In this document: positions 18,516 to 28,014 of the stretch, in pieces
Layout of the letters: each line of letters opens with the position of its first letter
Numbering within the stretch: the stretch's first letter is position 1
Assembly (NCBI GenBank): GCA_014651175.1
Contig: BMWJ01000001.1
Coordinates: forward strand, 620,001 to 684,000
Length of the DNA: 64,000 nt
Direction of reading: 5' to 3'
Origin: Streptomyces clavifer
Lineage (GTDB): Bacteria > Actinomycetota > Actinomycetes > Streptomycetales > Streptomycetaceae
Made by a program: the position numbers and the translations under genes
Notes under the pieces: model-generated
The model's input: only the letters and a program-made list of their open reading frames with translations
What the model was told of the DNA's origin: nothing
Databases searched by the model: none

Positions 18516-21188
18516 TCACTCCACGGGGAACGCGTAGAAGACCCGGTCCCGCTGCACGACCGCCGTCCTCCCGGCGGCCAGCACCCGGTACGGGACCTGG
18601 ACGGTCGCGCCCCCGGGTTCCTGCACCCCGACGTCCTGGAACTTCCACAGCCGCCGCCCGTCCGCCGCCGCGAACGCGGTCACCTGCGAGAGGTCCGCGG
18701 CGAGCAGGGTCTTTCCTCCGCCGCTGAGCGCGAGGGCCGGCGCGTTGCCGCCGAGCGGGACCTCGGTGGACCGCCGCCACAGCACCTTGCCGGTGGCCCG
18801 CTCGACCGCGCCGACCTCCTGGTTGCGGTTCGTCGTGTGGAGGAGTTCCCCGGCCCGCACCGGGGTGCCGAACACGGAGGCGGCGGTGCCGTGCAGCGTC
18901 CACGCCGGCTTCCCGGTGGCCGTCTCGAAGGCCTGCAGATCGTCGCCCACCGCGCCGTACAGCCGGCCCTCCTCGTCACCGAGCGCCGCCCCGCCCGGAG
19001 TGACCGCTCCGAACTGCCGGTTCCACAACAGCTTGCCGGTGGCGCGGTCGAAGCAGCGGAAGTACGCCTTGCCCTTTCCGGCCGTGACGTCGGCGGGGGT
19101 GAGGGTCGCGGCGTCCTGGCGTACGACGACGTCGGTCTCCCGGACGGCCGTGAGCCGGTACGCGGGAGTGCCGGGGGCCCGCCCCGCGGGCACGGCGATC
19201 CGCCAGAGCTCCTTGCGCCGCACGATGTCGTAGGCGAAGAAGTACGCCCTGGCGACCTGCGTGTCCTTGCCGGCCTTCTTGCCCCTCTTCGGCTTCGGCG
19301 CCTTCACGGTGACCGTGTGGGAGCCGGTGAACCAGACGACGGACGCGGACCGGCCGGTGAGCGTCGCCACCCTGAGGTTCGGCACGCCGGGGAACTGGTC
19401 CGCATACCGGACCCGGTGCCGGACCGTCCCGTCCCCGGGCGCCAGCCAGAGGAATTCGGTCGGGCTCGCCAGGAAGCAGAGCCCGTCGCCCGCGGGCAGC
19501 ACGGCCTGGGCCCCGGCGGCGTCCGGCTGCTGCCAGACCTTCCGCCCGGTCCGCAGGCCGACTCCGGTGGCCCCGGCCGCCGTGGTCAGCACCAGCAGTT
19601 CGTCCTGCCAGACGCCGGCGGTGAGCGGGACGGGCTCGGTGACCGGGTGGGTGTACATCCACCGCGGTTCCGGTGCCCGGCCGGGGACGGTCGTACGCGC
19701 TTTCGGCGTGGGCCTGTCGTCGGAGGCGGAGGCGGAGGCCGTGTCCTCGGATCCGAGGGCGAACACGGCGCCCCCTCCGACGACGAGTCCGGCCGCCCCC
19801 GCGGCGACAGCGGTGAGCAGGGCCCGCCGGCCGGGAGCCGGAGGGGCGGGGGGAGCGGGCTCCGGCGCCGGTGCGGGCAGGGCAGGCGCGGCCGGGTAGG
19901 CGTACGCGGGGTACGGCTGGGCGGGCGCGGTGGGCGACCCGGGTACGGCGGGATGCGGAGGCAGGGCACCGACCGGTTCACGGGGGACGGCCAGCTGGGT
20001 CGTCGCCCGGTCGGCGGGCGGGGTGCGCAGAAGACGGGCGGTGCCGGTGTCCCCGCCGCTGCCGTCGCCGCCCGGGTCCGTGCCGCCGGACCCGTCGCCG
20101 GGACCGTCCTGGCCCCCCGGCGACCGCGTGCCGGGGTCCGCGTGTGCCGGGTCGCCGGGGGCCCCCGGCGACCCGGCCTCCGGTCCCGCACCCGACGGTC
20201 CCCGGTCCGGACGGGCGTCGTCCGGCTCCGCACGCCTCGGATCTTCCTCCACCGCCGGTCCGGCTTCCGCCGCGACGGCCGGGCTCCGGTCCACCGGTGT
20301 TTCCAGCGCCCGTGCCCGTGCCGCCTGGTCCGCGACCGCCGCCGCCAGGACGTCCGGGAGCCAGCCGCCCTTGGCGAGACCCGCGGCACCCTCCAGCGCC
20401 AGCTCCGCCGCCACCGATCCCGCACTCGGCCGCTCGGCCGGATCCTTCACCAGGCAGCCAGCGATCAGCGCGCGCAACTCGGCCGGTACGGAGCCGAGTT
20501 CAGCCGGTGCGTGGGCGATCCGGGCGGCAGCCTCGTCCGCCGGTCCGTCCGCGAGCGGGGTCGTCCCGGTCGCCGCGTACGCCAGCAGCAGCCCCAGGAC
20601 GAAGAGATCGGAGGCGGGCCCCACGTCCTTGCCCTCGACCTGCTCGGGCGTCAGGTAGTTCAGCCGTACGGACAACTGCCCGCCCGCCCTGGCCTCGGCG
20701 GAGGCGGCGGCGCCCAGCGGTCCGAACGCCGTCAGCCGGGGGCCGTCCTCGGCCAGCAGCACCGTCCCCGGCGCCAGCCCCTGGAGCACGGCCCCGGTGG
20801 CGTGCACCCGGGAGAGGGTCTCGGCGAGGCCCGCGCCCAGTATCCGTACGGCACGCTCGGGCAGCGGGCCCGCGAGGGCGATCGCCTCGGCCAGCGTCAG
20901 AGCGGGCACGTACGCCGCCGCCGTCCACACGTCACCGTCGCCCGGGGTGTCGAGCGGTGGCTGTACCCAGCCCCCGGACAGGCGTTCGGCGGTCAGGGAC
21001 TCGGTCCGGAAGCGCCGCCGGAACGCGGGCACCACGGCAAGGGCCGGCCGCGCGGCCGTCACCACCGCGAGGTCGCCACCGTCCGAGTCCCTGACCAGGT
21101 ACTGCACCGCACTCGCGGTCTCACGGAAGCGTGTCAGCACGGTGTACGGGCCGAAGTGGCGTGGATCGTCCTGACGCAGCGCCTCCAT
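18516..21188 (-). CDS. Ser/Thr pseudokinase fused to a PQQ/WD40-like beta-propeller
   Basis: An 890-residue fusion. Residues about 10-275 align in layout with bacterial Hanks-type kinases (YTVLTRFRET start, LNYLTPEQVEGKDVGPASDLFVLGLLLAYA activation/APE region, CLVKDPAERPSAG end). However, the catalytic HRD is replaced (VLQGLAPGTVLL), DFG reads AFG (LTAFGPLG) and the VAIK lysine is absent, so it should be catalytically dead. A Pro/Gly-rich linker (about 300-450) leads to one TM segment (about 463-487, LLTAVAAGAAGLVVGGGAVFALG) and an extracytoplasmic PQQ-type propeller (about 515-890) with repeated GxxLW-like blades such as ATGKVLWRRS. A role in sensing or binding is likely; function is unproven. 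It is a lone gene. Confidence 0.85.
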   Translation of the reverse strand: MEALRQDDPRHFGPYTVLTRFRETASAVQYLVRDSDGGDLAVVTAARPALAVVPAFRRRFRTESLTAERLSGGWVQPPLDTPGDGDVWTAAAYVPALTLAEAIALAGPLPERAVRILGAGLAETLSRVHATGAVLQGLAPGTVLLAEDGPRLTAFGPLGAAASAEARAGGQLSVRLNYLTPEQVEGKDVGPASDLFVLGLLLAYAATGTTPLADGPADEAAARIAHAPAELGSVPAELRALIAGCLVKDPAERPSAGSVAAELALEGAAGLAKGGWLPDVLAAAVADQAARARALETPVDRSPAVAAEAGPAVEEDPRRAEPDDARPDRGPSGAGPEAGSPGAPGDPAHADPGTRSPGGQDGPGDGSGGTDPGGDGSGGDTGTARLLRTPPADRATTQLAVPREPVGALPPHPAVPGSPTAPAQPYPAYAYPAAPALPAPAPEPAPPAPPAPGRRALLTAVAAGAAGLVVGGGAVFALGSEDTASASASDDRPTPKARTTVPGRAPEPRWMYTHPVTEPVPLTAGVWQDELLVLTTAAGATGVGLRTGRKVWQQPDAAGAQAVLPAGDGLCFLASPTEFLWLAPGDGTVRHRVRYADQFPGVPNLRVATLTGRSASVVWFTGSHTVTVKAPKPKRGKKAGKDTQVARAYFFAYDIVRRKELWRIAVPAGRAPGTPAYRLTAVRETDVVVRQDAATLTPADVTAGKGKAYFRCFDRATGKLLWNRQFGAVTPGGAALGDEEGRLYGAVGDDLQAFETATGKPAWTLHGTAASVFGTPVRAGELLHTTNRNQEVGAVERATGKVLWRRSTEVPLGGNAPALALSGGGKTLLAADLSQVTAFAAADGRRLWKFQDVGVQEPGGATVQVPYRVLAAGRTAVVQRDRVFYAFPVE

Positions 21189-21268
21189 GGCGCACCCCCC
21201 TCATGACCGTGCCCTCGGCACCTGACCGACGATCCTAGAGGGTGCGGCGCGTCGGGGCGGGGTGCCGC

Positions 21269-21544
21269 TCAGGTGCCGCTGCGGGGCTTCGTCCAGGGCC
21301 ACTTGAGCGTCCGGCGCTCCCGTCCTCCGGGGACGTACTCGTACACCCAGCCACGCTGCAGCCCGAGCCGTTTGGTGTAGCCGGACGGGGCGCGCCGGTA
21401 GGCGTGCACCGTGGCGGGGCCGCCGCCGGCGTCCGGCACGGGGACCTCGTACCACTTGGGCGGATGCCCGGTCGGGCCGAGGAGCACGGGCAGGACCCGG
21501 CCGTCCAGGGGCCCGCCGGTGAAGGGGGTGTTCTCGCTTTTCAC
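21269..21544 (-). CDS. hypothetical protein, 91 residues
   Basis: An unrecognised small protein. Visible features are a GGPLDGRVLPVLLG segment near the N terminus, aromatic-rich WYEVP and HAYRRAPSG patches, and a basic C terminus (RERRTLKWPWTKPRSGT). No signal peptide or TM segment. The pattern resembles small proteins common in Streptomyces, suggesting a real gene. It lies 54 nt downstream of the enoyl-CoA hydratase-like gene's end on the same strand. Confidence 0.6.
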   Translation of the reverse strand: MKSENTPFTGGPLDGRVLPVLLGPTGHPPKWYEVPVPDAGGGPATVHAYRRAPSGYTKRLGLQRGWVYEYVPGGRERRTLKWPWTKPRSGT

Positions 21545-21598
21545 CAGGTCAGTCTGACCCAGGCGGGAGCCGGAGCGCCTTCCCGGCCCCGCGCCGGG

Positions 21599-22270
21599 TC
21601 AGCCGAGCGGGTTGTCCCGCTCGCGCAGTGCGGCGAGGGCGGGGGCGTACATGCGGGCCTTGATGGTGGCGATGGTGGCACCGGCGCGCTCCGCCCGGGA
21701 CTGCGCGATCCCGATGGCGGTGGAAAGGACCGCCTCCTCGTCGACCGCCTGGTCGACGATCCCGGCAGCAGCGGCGTCACCGCCTCCGAAGCGGCGGGCG
21801 GTGAGCATGGCCTCGTGCGCGGTCCGCGGGGTCAGCCGTGCCTGGATCAGCGCGGACATGCCCGGGGTGAACGGGATGTCGATGTCGGCCTCGGGCAGAC
21901 ACCAGTAGCCCCGGTCGGCGCGCATCACACGGAAGTCGTGGGCCAGGGACAGCATCGCACCGGCTGCGAAGGTGTGTCCCTGCAGCGCGGCCACGGTGAT
22001 CACCGGGAGGGACAGCATCCGCGCCAGGAGTCCGTGGACGGAGACGACGTAGTCCTGGTGCTGGTCGGCATGGGCGAACAGCCATTCCAGGTCGAGGCCG
22101 TTGGAGTAGAACTTGCCCGTCGCCGAGGTCACCAGGGCCCGGGGCCCCTCCGCCTTCTCCACCTCGTCCAGTGCGGCGCCGACGGCGGCGATCCAGTCGG
22201 GGTGGAAGCGGTTCTCGCCGTCCCCGAGGTGGAGGACGAAGACGCTGTCCCGGCGTTCGAGTGTGGGCAC
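21599..22270 (-). CDS. enoyl-CoA hydratase/isomerase family protein
   Basis: A 223-residue short crotonase-fold protein: N-terminal FVLHLGDGENRFHPDW, oxyanion-hole segments (KFYSNGLDLEWL and LQGHTFAAGAMLSLAHDFRVM), and a helical C terminus. The crotonase catalytic Glu positions are not obvious, so it may act as an isomerase, hydrolase or delta3,delta2-enoyl isomerase rather than a hydratase. GTG at 22270 follows GAAGGAG. It is downstream of the TetR gene on the same strand across a 204-nt gap with a possible operator. Confidence 0.85.
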   Translation of the reverse strand: MPTLERRDSVFVLHLGDGENRFHPDWIAAVGAALDEVEKAEGPRALVTSATGKFYSNGLDLEWLFAHADQHQDYVVSVHGLLARMLSLPVITVAALQGHTFAAGAMLSLAHDFRVMRADRGYWCLPEADIDIPFTPGMSALIQARLTPRTAHEAMLTARRFGGGDAAAAGIVDQAVDEEAVLSTAIGIAQSRAERAGATIATIKARMYAPALAALRERDNPLG

Positions 22271-22348
22271 GGTGACTCCTTCGGGCGGACGGACCGGAGC
22301 GGTGACGGGCGAGGGGCGGGCCCGTGGGGACCCGGCGCCTACTGGTTG

Positions 22349-22357
22349 GTAACTTAC
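22349..22357. promoter_or_regulatory. possible TetR-type operator
   Basis: GTAA-C-TTAC, a perfect 4-bp inverted repeat with a 1-nt centre, lies about 80 nt upstream of the crotonase gene in the gap after the TetR gene. Such short GTAA/TTAC repeats are common in TetR/FadR-family operators, but the match could be chance. Confidence 0.25.
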
Positions 22358-22474
22358 GTCGCCGGGTGCGAGGCGCACAAGGGAGCGGCCGGACGGACCC
22401 TCACGGACCCGGGGCCCTTCCTCCGGACCGGCCCGGCCGGGCGAGGGGGCGGGGAACGCGTGCCCGCAGGGGTC

Positions 22475-23221
22475 CTACGGGTTCAACAGCTCGGCCATCG
22501 GGGTCACCAGTGCCGCCAGCCGCCCGACGGGCCCCTCCGCGGTCTCCTGGCCCACCAGCTCGGCCACCACGGACGCGGTCTCCTCGTCCGAGGTGGCGGT
22601 CGCCGCGAGCAGGGCGATCAGATGGTCGACCAGCCAGCCGCGCAGGTCGGGGGCCGGGGGCTGCTTGCCCTCGTCCAGCCAGATCAGGGAAGCCGCTTCG
22701 ACGGCCGCGATCCAGGTGCGCACCATCATCCGCAGCCGGGGGCCGGCGGGCACCTGGTCCGGCCCGGGGCCCCTGCCCAGGTGCAGCAGGATCTGCTCGG
22801 CCGCGTCCCGGCGCACGCCGTCCACGATCGTGGACGTGCGCGAGGTCTCGGCGGCACTGCCCCCGCGCAGCAGTGCGCTGAAGCCTGCGTCGTGCTCGTC
22901 GACGAAGCCGAGGTAGCGGTCCAGGACCCGGCCCACCCGCTCGGTGGGCGGACCGGTCGTGGGTTCGGCGAAGCAGAGCGTCAGCTGCTCGGCGGCCGAC
23001 CCGAGGGCGGCCTCGTACAACTGCTGCCGGCCGCCCGGGAAGTAGCGGTAGACCAGGGGTCTGGAGACGCCGGCCGCGACCGCGACCTCGTCGATCGACA
23101 CGTCGTCCGGCGCCCGGTGGGCGAAGAGGGTGAGCGCCGCGCCGAGGAGTTGCGCGCGGCGCTCCTCGACACCGAGCCGTCGGTAGGCGCGGGAAGGAGG
23201 TGCTGCGGGGACGGAGGTCAT
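22475..23221 (-). CDS. TetR-family transcriptional repressor
   Basis: A 248-residue regulator with a TetR N-terminal domain: RRAQLLGAALTLFAHR, the HTH VSIDEVAVAAGVSRPLVYRYFPGGRQQLYEAALG (about 40-75), and an all-helical ligand domain with LGFVDEHDAGFSALLRGG. ATG at 23221 is preferred over an in-frame start 60 nt upstream. It probably controls the downstream enoyl-CoA hydratase-like gene and/or the nearby diiron oxygenase genes; the ligand is likely an acyl-CoA or lipophilic compound (inference from neighbours). Confidence 0.9.
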   Translation of the reverse strand: MTSVPAAPPSRAYRRLGVEERRAQLLGAALTLFAHRAPDDVSIDEVAVAAGVSRPLVYRYFPGGRQQLYEAALGSAAEQLTLCFAEPTTGPPTERVGRVLDRYLGFVDEHDAGFSALLRGGSAAETSRTSTIVDGVRRDAAEQILLHLGRGPGPDQVPAGPRLRMMVRTWIAAVEAASLIWLDEGKQPPAPDLRGWLVDHLIALLAATATSDEETASVVAELVGQETAEGPVGRLAALVTPMAELLNP

Positions 23222-23445
23222 ACTCCGAAGCCTAAGACCGAGCGTCGCACGACGTGGAGCGTCCAGCGGTCCGCCGCGCACCCGCCCCGGGGCCGGCGGA
23301 CTCCGTCATGCCTCGGCCCTCCGCCCCGGGCCGGCCCGTACGCGTGTCCGGTCCCGGCCGGCCGGGACGCTCCCGCCCCGCCCGACCGCCCCGCCCGACC
23401 GCCCCGTCCGTCCGCCCGGGCCCCGTCATCCCCGTGGGCGTCGGC

Positions 23446-24381
23446 TCACGCCAGCAGGCCCGAGCGCCGCCACAGCCTTCGCCCGACACCGTTCAGCACC
23501 CCGATGTCGTCGAAGAAGTCCGTCAGGCGCTTCGCTCCCGTCTGCATCACCTCGGTCCGGTGGCCGCTCGCCTTCACCTGGGCGACGGCCTCGCGGCTGT
23601 CCAGGCCGACGCTCTCGTACACCCGCGGGTTGACGAAGCAGACGGAGAAGACGCGTGCGGCCTCCCCGCAGCTCAGCCGGGTCAGCTCACGCTCCCAGGC
23701 GGGCGCGGTCACCATCTGACGGCGCAGCTCCTCGCGGGCGTAGCGGACGTGCCGGGCCTCCTCGACGACGTGGATGCGGGTTACGCCGCGTACGAGCGTC
23801 TGGACGCGCTCGTCGGGGAAGGTGAGCCGCTGCATCCAGTCCAGGATCTCCTCGCCGAGCAGTGTCGCGGCGAAGGAGCCCGGGGTGGTGGAGACCGCCT
23901 TCAGGATCCTCGCCATGTTGTGGTAGACCCGCGGGACCGGGTACGCGGGTGCTCCGCCCCACTGGATCATGCGGCTGAACATCATCGAGTGCCGGCATTC
24001 GTCCGCTATCTCGGTGAGGGCGTAGCGGACGTGATTGCTGGTCACGGACTTGTCGTAGACGTGCCGGACCAGCAGCTGCATCAGGATGATCTCGAACCAG
24101 ATGCCGAGCGAGGCCAGTGACGCCGCCTCGTGCCTGGCCAGGTCCATCCGCTGCTCCTCGGACATCTTCCGCCAGAGCGGGGTGTCGTAGAGGGAGACGA
24201 GCTCGGGCGGCCAGAACCACTTGCCCTCCTCGACGGCCGCGTCCCAGTCGAGCTCGGTGTCGGGGTCGAAGGAGTGCTTTGCCGAGGCTTCGAGCAGGCG
24301 GGCGGCGATCTGTTCGCGGTCCCTGAGCGGGCCGAGTGCATCGCGCAGCACCTGGACGTCCTCTTCGGGCACTGTCGTCAT
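23446..24381 (-). CDS. AurF-family diiron oxygenase
   Basis: A 311-residue protein of the AurF (p-aminobenzoate N-oxygenase) family, a ferritin-like four-helix bundle binding two irons. Metal-ligand motifs visible are the Glu-rich helix around residue 85-105 (ARHEAASLASLGIWFE), IADECRHSMMF, LLGEEILDWMQ and VVEEARHVRYAREE. AurF relatives N-oxygenate arylamines or hydroxylate acyl substrates; many genomic homologues have unknown substrates. ATG at 24381 is preceded by GAGGTG. It diverges from the second diiron protein at 24559. Confidence 0.8.
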   Translation of the reverse strand: MTTVPEEDVQVLRDALGPLRDREQIAARLLEASAKHSFDPDTELDWDAAVEEGKWFWPPELVSLYDTPLWRKMSEEQRMDLARHEAASLASLGIWFEIILMQLLVRHVYDKSVTSNHVRYALTEIADECRHSMMFSRMIQWGGAPAYPVPRVYHNMARILKAVSTTPGSFAATLLGEEILDWMQRLTFPDERVQTLVRGVTRIHVVEEARHVRYAREELRRQMVTAPAWERELTRLSCGEAARVFSVCFVNPRVYESVGLDSREAVAQVKASGHRTEVMQTGAKRLTDFFDDIGVLNGVGRRLWRRSGLLA

Positions 24382-24558
24382 GGCTGAAGGCACCTCGCAC
24401 ATGGGTTACCGGCGGTCATGCTTTATGAGACGGCCTGTCAGTAAGACCGTCAATCCCCTGCGCACGACTTGTTGACTGCGCGTCTACCAGCGTGTGAACC
24501 TGCCAACTGACGCCAGCACCACGGAACGTACGATCCTCGCCACGCGAAGGAGCTGTCC

Positions 24559-25668
24559 GTGTCGACACACGACCTCTACATCACCGCCCCCGAAGCACCG
24601 TCGTGGCAGGTTCCCGCCACCGGTGCGGCCCGCTTCAGCTGGGACTACGACGACGGCCGCGAACGCCTCCTCGCCCTCTACCAGAAGGGCAAGGACAAGC
24701 AGTGGGACGGCAACAAGCGCATCGACTGGAGCCTGGAGGTCGACCCCGCCGACCCGCTGGGCACCCCGGACGAGGCCCTCACGCTCTACGGCACCCCGCA
24801 CTGGGCGAAGATGACCGAGCGGGACCGGGGTGAACTGCGCAAGCACTACGCCTCCTGGCAGTTCAGCCAGTTCCTTCACGGTGAACAGGGCGCGATGGTC
24901 TGCGCGGCCCGCATCGTGGAGTCCGTCCCCGACCTGGACGCGAAGTTCTACTCCGCGACGCAGACGATGGACGAGGCCCGGCACGCGGAGGTCTACGGGC
25001 GCTTCCTGCACGAGAAGGTCGGGATGCTCTACCCGATCAACGACAACCTCCAGGGGCTGCTCGGGGACACCCTGCGCGACTCCCGCTGGGACATGCCCTA
25101 CCTCGGCATGCAGGTCCTCATCGAGGGCCTGGCGCTCGCCGCGTTCGGCCTGATCCGCGACATGACGGCCAAGCCGCTGCCCAAGCAGATCCTCGCCTAC
25201 ATCATGCAGGACGAGGCCCGGCACGTGGCCTTCGGGCGGATGGCGCTGCGGGACTACTACAAGCAGCTCAGCGACGCGGAACTACGCGAACGCGAGGAGT
25301 TCGTGATCGAGGGCTGCTACCTGATGCGCGACCGGCTCAGCGGGGTCGAGGTGCTGGAGAACTTCGGCATCGGCAAGCAGGAGGCCAAGGACCTCTCCGA
25401 GCACTCGGAGTACCTGCAGCTGTTCCGCAAGCTGCTGTTCAGCCGCATCGTCCCGTGCGTCAAGGACATCGGCCTGTGGGGTCCGCGCCTGCAGAAGGCG
25501 TACGTCGACATGGGCGTCCTCGAGTTCGGCGACTCCAGCCTCGACGCGCTGATGGCCCAGGACGAGGAGGTGGCCGAGCAGTTGGACAGGGACCGTTTCG
25601 CGGCGGAGGAGCAGGCGCGGGTGGCGGAGGTCGCGGACGCGATCGCGGCGGGAGGGGCCGGCGGCTGA
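24559..25668 (+). CDS. ferritin-like diiron protein (R2-like/long-chain oxygenase type)
   Basis: A 369-residue ferritin-like-fold protein. It carries FLHGEQGAMV, MDEARHAEVYGRFLHE (first ExxH), LIEGLALAAFGLIR, and MQDEARHVAFGRMALRDYY (second ExxH), the ligand pattern of diiron carboxylate oxygenases. The start is GTG 24559 behind GAAGGAG. It is divergent from the AurF-like gene with 177 nt between them. A role in modifying a fatty acid or amine is plausible but not shown. An Ala/Gly-rich C-terminal tail is disposable. Confidence 0.75.
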   Translation: MSTHDLYITAPEAPSWQVPATGAARFSWDYDDGRERLLALYQKGKDKQWDGNKRIDWSLEVDPADPLGTPDEALTLYGTPHWAKMTERDRGELRKHYASWQFSQFLHGEQGAMVCAARIVESVPDLDAKFYSATQTMDEARHAEVYGRFLHEKVGMLYPINDNLQGLLGDTLRDSRWDMPYLGMQVLIEGLALAAFGLIRDMTAKPLPKQILAYIMQDEARHVAFGRMALRDYYKQLSDAELREREEFVIEGCYLMRDRLSGVEVLENFGIGKQEAKDLSEHSEYLQLFRKLLFSRIVPCVKDIGLWGPRLQKAYVDMGVLEFGDSSLDALMAQDEEVAEQLDRDRFAAEEQARVAEVADAIAAGGAGG

Positions 25669-25701
25669 CCCCTGCCCGCCCGGCCGACCCGCGCCCGCCC
25701 G

Positions 25702-26016
25702 CTAGTTCTCGTCGGGGAGCTCGATCGTCCTGCCGTTCTCGTCGAGCGTCCGGGTGCTCCAGTAGGTCGACCACGTGTCGCCCTCGTGCTGGGGAACCTT
25801 GCCCTCCGGGTAGCGGGCGTAGCCCTTGGGAGGCTCCTCGTCGTGGGACACACAGGCGTTTCCGGGGGCTCCCACGGACAGGACCGGGTACTCGTCGCCC
25901 CCGCAGGTCGCCTGCTGTGTGGAGCAGGCGCCGGTGAGCAGGGCGACCGTGGCGGCCGCCAGGGCGAGCCCGATCGTGGTGCGGAACGGGGGGCGGAGTC
26001 TGGTGGCCGTGCTCAT
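25702..26016 (-). CDS. small lipoprotein
   Basis: A 104-residue secreted lipoprotein: a basic N terminus (TATRLRPPFR), a hydrophobic segment (IGLALAAATVALL) and lipobox TGAC with the lipidated Cys at about 31. The mature part has Cys residues in ATCGGDEYPVLS and GNACVSHDEE, which may form a disulfide, then a GYARYPEGKVP stretch. It looks like a small Streptomyces lipoprotein family that I remember by sight but cannot name with certainty. It is convergent with the ferritin-like gene. Confidence 0.65.
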   Translation of the reverse strand: MSTATRLRPPFRTTIGLALAAATVALLTGACSTQQATCGGDEYPVLSVGAPGNACVSHDEEPPKGYARYPEGKVPQHEGDTWSTYWSTRTLDENGRTIELPDEN

Positions 26017-26139
26017 GGTCGGGCTCCCTCTGGTGTGTGGCTGACGGGGTTCAGCCTGCCGTGGCCATGGGTGCGGATCTTGAGCACGCGTACTCATATC
26101 CGGTGTACGTACCGCGTGCGCGGGCGGAGGATGAAGGGC

Positions 26140-27030
26140 ATGAACTCCGCTTCAGGCACAGGTGATTCGGCAGCCGCCCGCCGCAGTCTCGAGGCGCTCG
26201 CCCTCGGCGACGCGTTCGGGGAGCGGTGGTTCCCCCTCTTCCGTCCGCCCCGGCAGGCGTACGGCGAGGTGCGGGCCCGCCGGACCCCGCACGAGCCCGT
26301 CTGGCACTGGACCGACGACACGGCCCTGGCGCGCGCCCTGCACCGGGTGCTCGACGAGTGCGGGCAGGTCGATCAGGACCGGCTCGCCCTCTTCTTCGCC
26401 CTGGCCTTCGAGGCGGACCGTGCCCGGGGGTACGGGCACGGCATGCACATGCTGCTGCCGGAGCTGCTGACGTCGCCGGGCGACTGGCGCACCCTGGCCC
26501 CCGGGCTGTTCGAGGGCGGCAGCCTCGGCAACGGCGCCGCGATGCGGGTCGCGCCGCTCGGGGCCCGCTTCCACCAGGACATCGACCACGTGGTCGAGCA
26601 GGCCGTGCTGTCTGCCGAGGTCACCCACGCTCACCCGGAGGGGATCGCCGGCGCGGTGGCCGTCGCCGTCGCGGCGGCCCTGTCGGTGCGCGGGGAGTTC
26701 ACGCTGGCCGCGGTCGCAGGGCGCACGCCCGGAGGGCTCGTGCGGGAGGGGCTGCGGCGTGCCGGGGAGGTGCCGTTCACCACGGAGCCGTGGAAGGCGG
26801 CCGATCTCCTGGGCAACGGGCAGCGCATCCGGGCCGACGACACGGTGCCCTTCGCGCTGTGGACCGCTGCCCGGCACCCGGGTGACCTGGAAGAGGCGCT
26901 GTGGGCGACGGCGGAGGGCTTCGGCGACGTGGACACGACCTGTGCGATCACGGGGGGAGTGGTCGGAGCGGTGACCGGGGTGGACGGGGTGCCGGCCGAG
27001 TGGCGTCAGCGGCGCGAGCCGCTGGGCTGA
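26140..27030 (+). CDS. ADP-ribosylglycohydrolase (DraG/ARH family)
   Basis: A 296-residue enzyme of the ADP-ribosylglycohydrolase fold: N-terminal ALALGDAFGERWF, the metal motif WTDDTALARAL, GGSLGNGAAMRVAPLG, and the C-terminal DVDTTCAITGGVVGAVTG. These supply the di-Mg2+ aspartates and threonines. It would release ADP-ribose from modified proteins or related substrates. The chosen ATG (26140) has GGAGG nine nt upstream. It is monocistronic. Confidence 0.9.
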   Translation: MNSASGTGDSAAARRSLEALALGDAFGERWFPLFRPPRQAYGEVRARRTPHEPVWHWTDDTALARALHRVLDECGQVDQDRLALFFALAFEADRARGYGHGMHMLLPELLTSPGDWRTLAPGLFEGGSLGNGAAMRVAPLGARFHQDIDHVVEQAVLSAEVTHAHPEGIAGAVAVAVAAALSVRGEFTLAAVAGRTPGGLVREGLRRAGEVPFTTEPWKAADLLGNGQRIRADDTVPFALWTAARHPGDLEEALWATAEGFGDVDTTCAITGGVVGAVTGVDGVPAEWRQRREPLG

Positions 27031-27108
27031 CGGGGACGTACCTCCGGCCTCGCGTCACCGGCCCGAGGTATCGAATATACGTTCACTGAGGTGACGTAAC
27101 GTGAGCAC

Positions 27109-28014
27109 ATGACCATGCCGCCGCAGCCGCCCCAGGGCCCGTACGGGCCCCCTCCGCCTGAGCAGAACCCGTACGGGCAGCAGCCCTCCGGCACCCCCTA
27201 CCCGCAGCAGCCGCCCGCCTACGGCTACCCGGCCCCGCCCCCGGCGTACGGTTACCCGGCGCAACCGCCCCAGGGTGCGACCGGCGGGTGGGGGCAGCCG
27301 GGCCCGGCGCAGCCGGGCCCGCAGGCCGGGTGGGGGCAGCCGGGGACGCAGGCCGGGTGGCCGCAACAGCCGCCGCAGGCGCCCCGGAAGAAGCGCACCG
27401 GGCTCGTCGTCGGCATCGTCGCCGGGTCGCTCGTCGCCGTCATGGCCATCGGCTTCGGCGTCCACGAGCTGATCGACAAGGGTGCCGACACCGTGTTCCC
27501 CGAGGCCACGCACAGGCTGGTGGTGGAGAAGGCGGTGCTGGACGGGGAGTTCACCCTCAACAAGGACATGTCCGGCACCGAGGGCAAGAAGATCGAGGAC
27601 ACCCCCGACGCGAGCATCCGGAACGGCAAGGCAGTCGTCGCGCAGTACGGTTCGGAGGAGAACGGCATGCTCGTGCTCTCCGGCATGTACGGGCGGCTCG
27701 CCGCCCCGGACCTCATGCGGAGCAAGATGCTGGAGGGCGCGGCCGGGGCGGAGGGTGCGACGGTCGCCGTGCCCCCGAAGGAGTTCACGCCCGACGGCTA
27801 CGACATCACTGTGGAGTGCCAGGTCGTGCAGTCCAAGGAGATAGGCCTGACCGTCAACTCGCCCATGTGCGCGTGGAGCGACGGCAACACCGCCGGAATG
27901 GTCGCCGTGCTCCGGCCGGACGATCTCAGCAAGGACGCGAAGTCCCTCGACCTGGCGCGGACGGCGGAGGACACCGCCAAGGTCCGGTCCGAGATCCGCA
28001 AGCCGATCAGCTGA
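27109..28014 (+). CDS. proline-rich single-pass membrane protein, hypothetical
   Basis: A 301-residue protein. Residues about 1-92 are Pro/Gly/Tyr/Gln-rich cytosolic repeats ([18 protein letters not shown] and WGQPG units), followed by a basic stop-transfer segment (RKKRTG), one TM helix (about 98-118) and an extracytoplasmic domain (about 125-301). That domain contains the pairs VECQVV and PMCAWSD, with two cysteines that may form a disulfide. The layout resembles actinobacterial secreted or membrane proteins of unknown role. It is convergent with the amidase gene and overlaps it by 8 nt. Confidence 0.7.
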   Translation: MTMPPQPPQGPYGPPPPEQNPYGQQPSGTPYPQQPPAYGYPAPPPAYGYPAQPPQGATGGWGQPGPAQPGPQAGWGQPGTQAGWPQQPPQAPRKKRTGLVVGIVAGSLVAVMAIGFGVHELIDKGADTVFPEATHRLVVEKAVLDGEFTLNKDMSGTEGKKIEDTPDASIRNGKAVVAQYGSEENGMLVLSGMYGRLAAPDLMRSKMLEGAAGAEGATVAVPPKEFTPDGYDITVECQVVQSKEIGLTVNSPMCAWSDGNTAGMVAVLRPDDLSKDAKSLDLARTAEDTAKVRSEIRKPIS

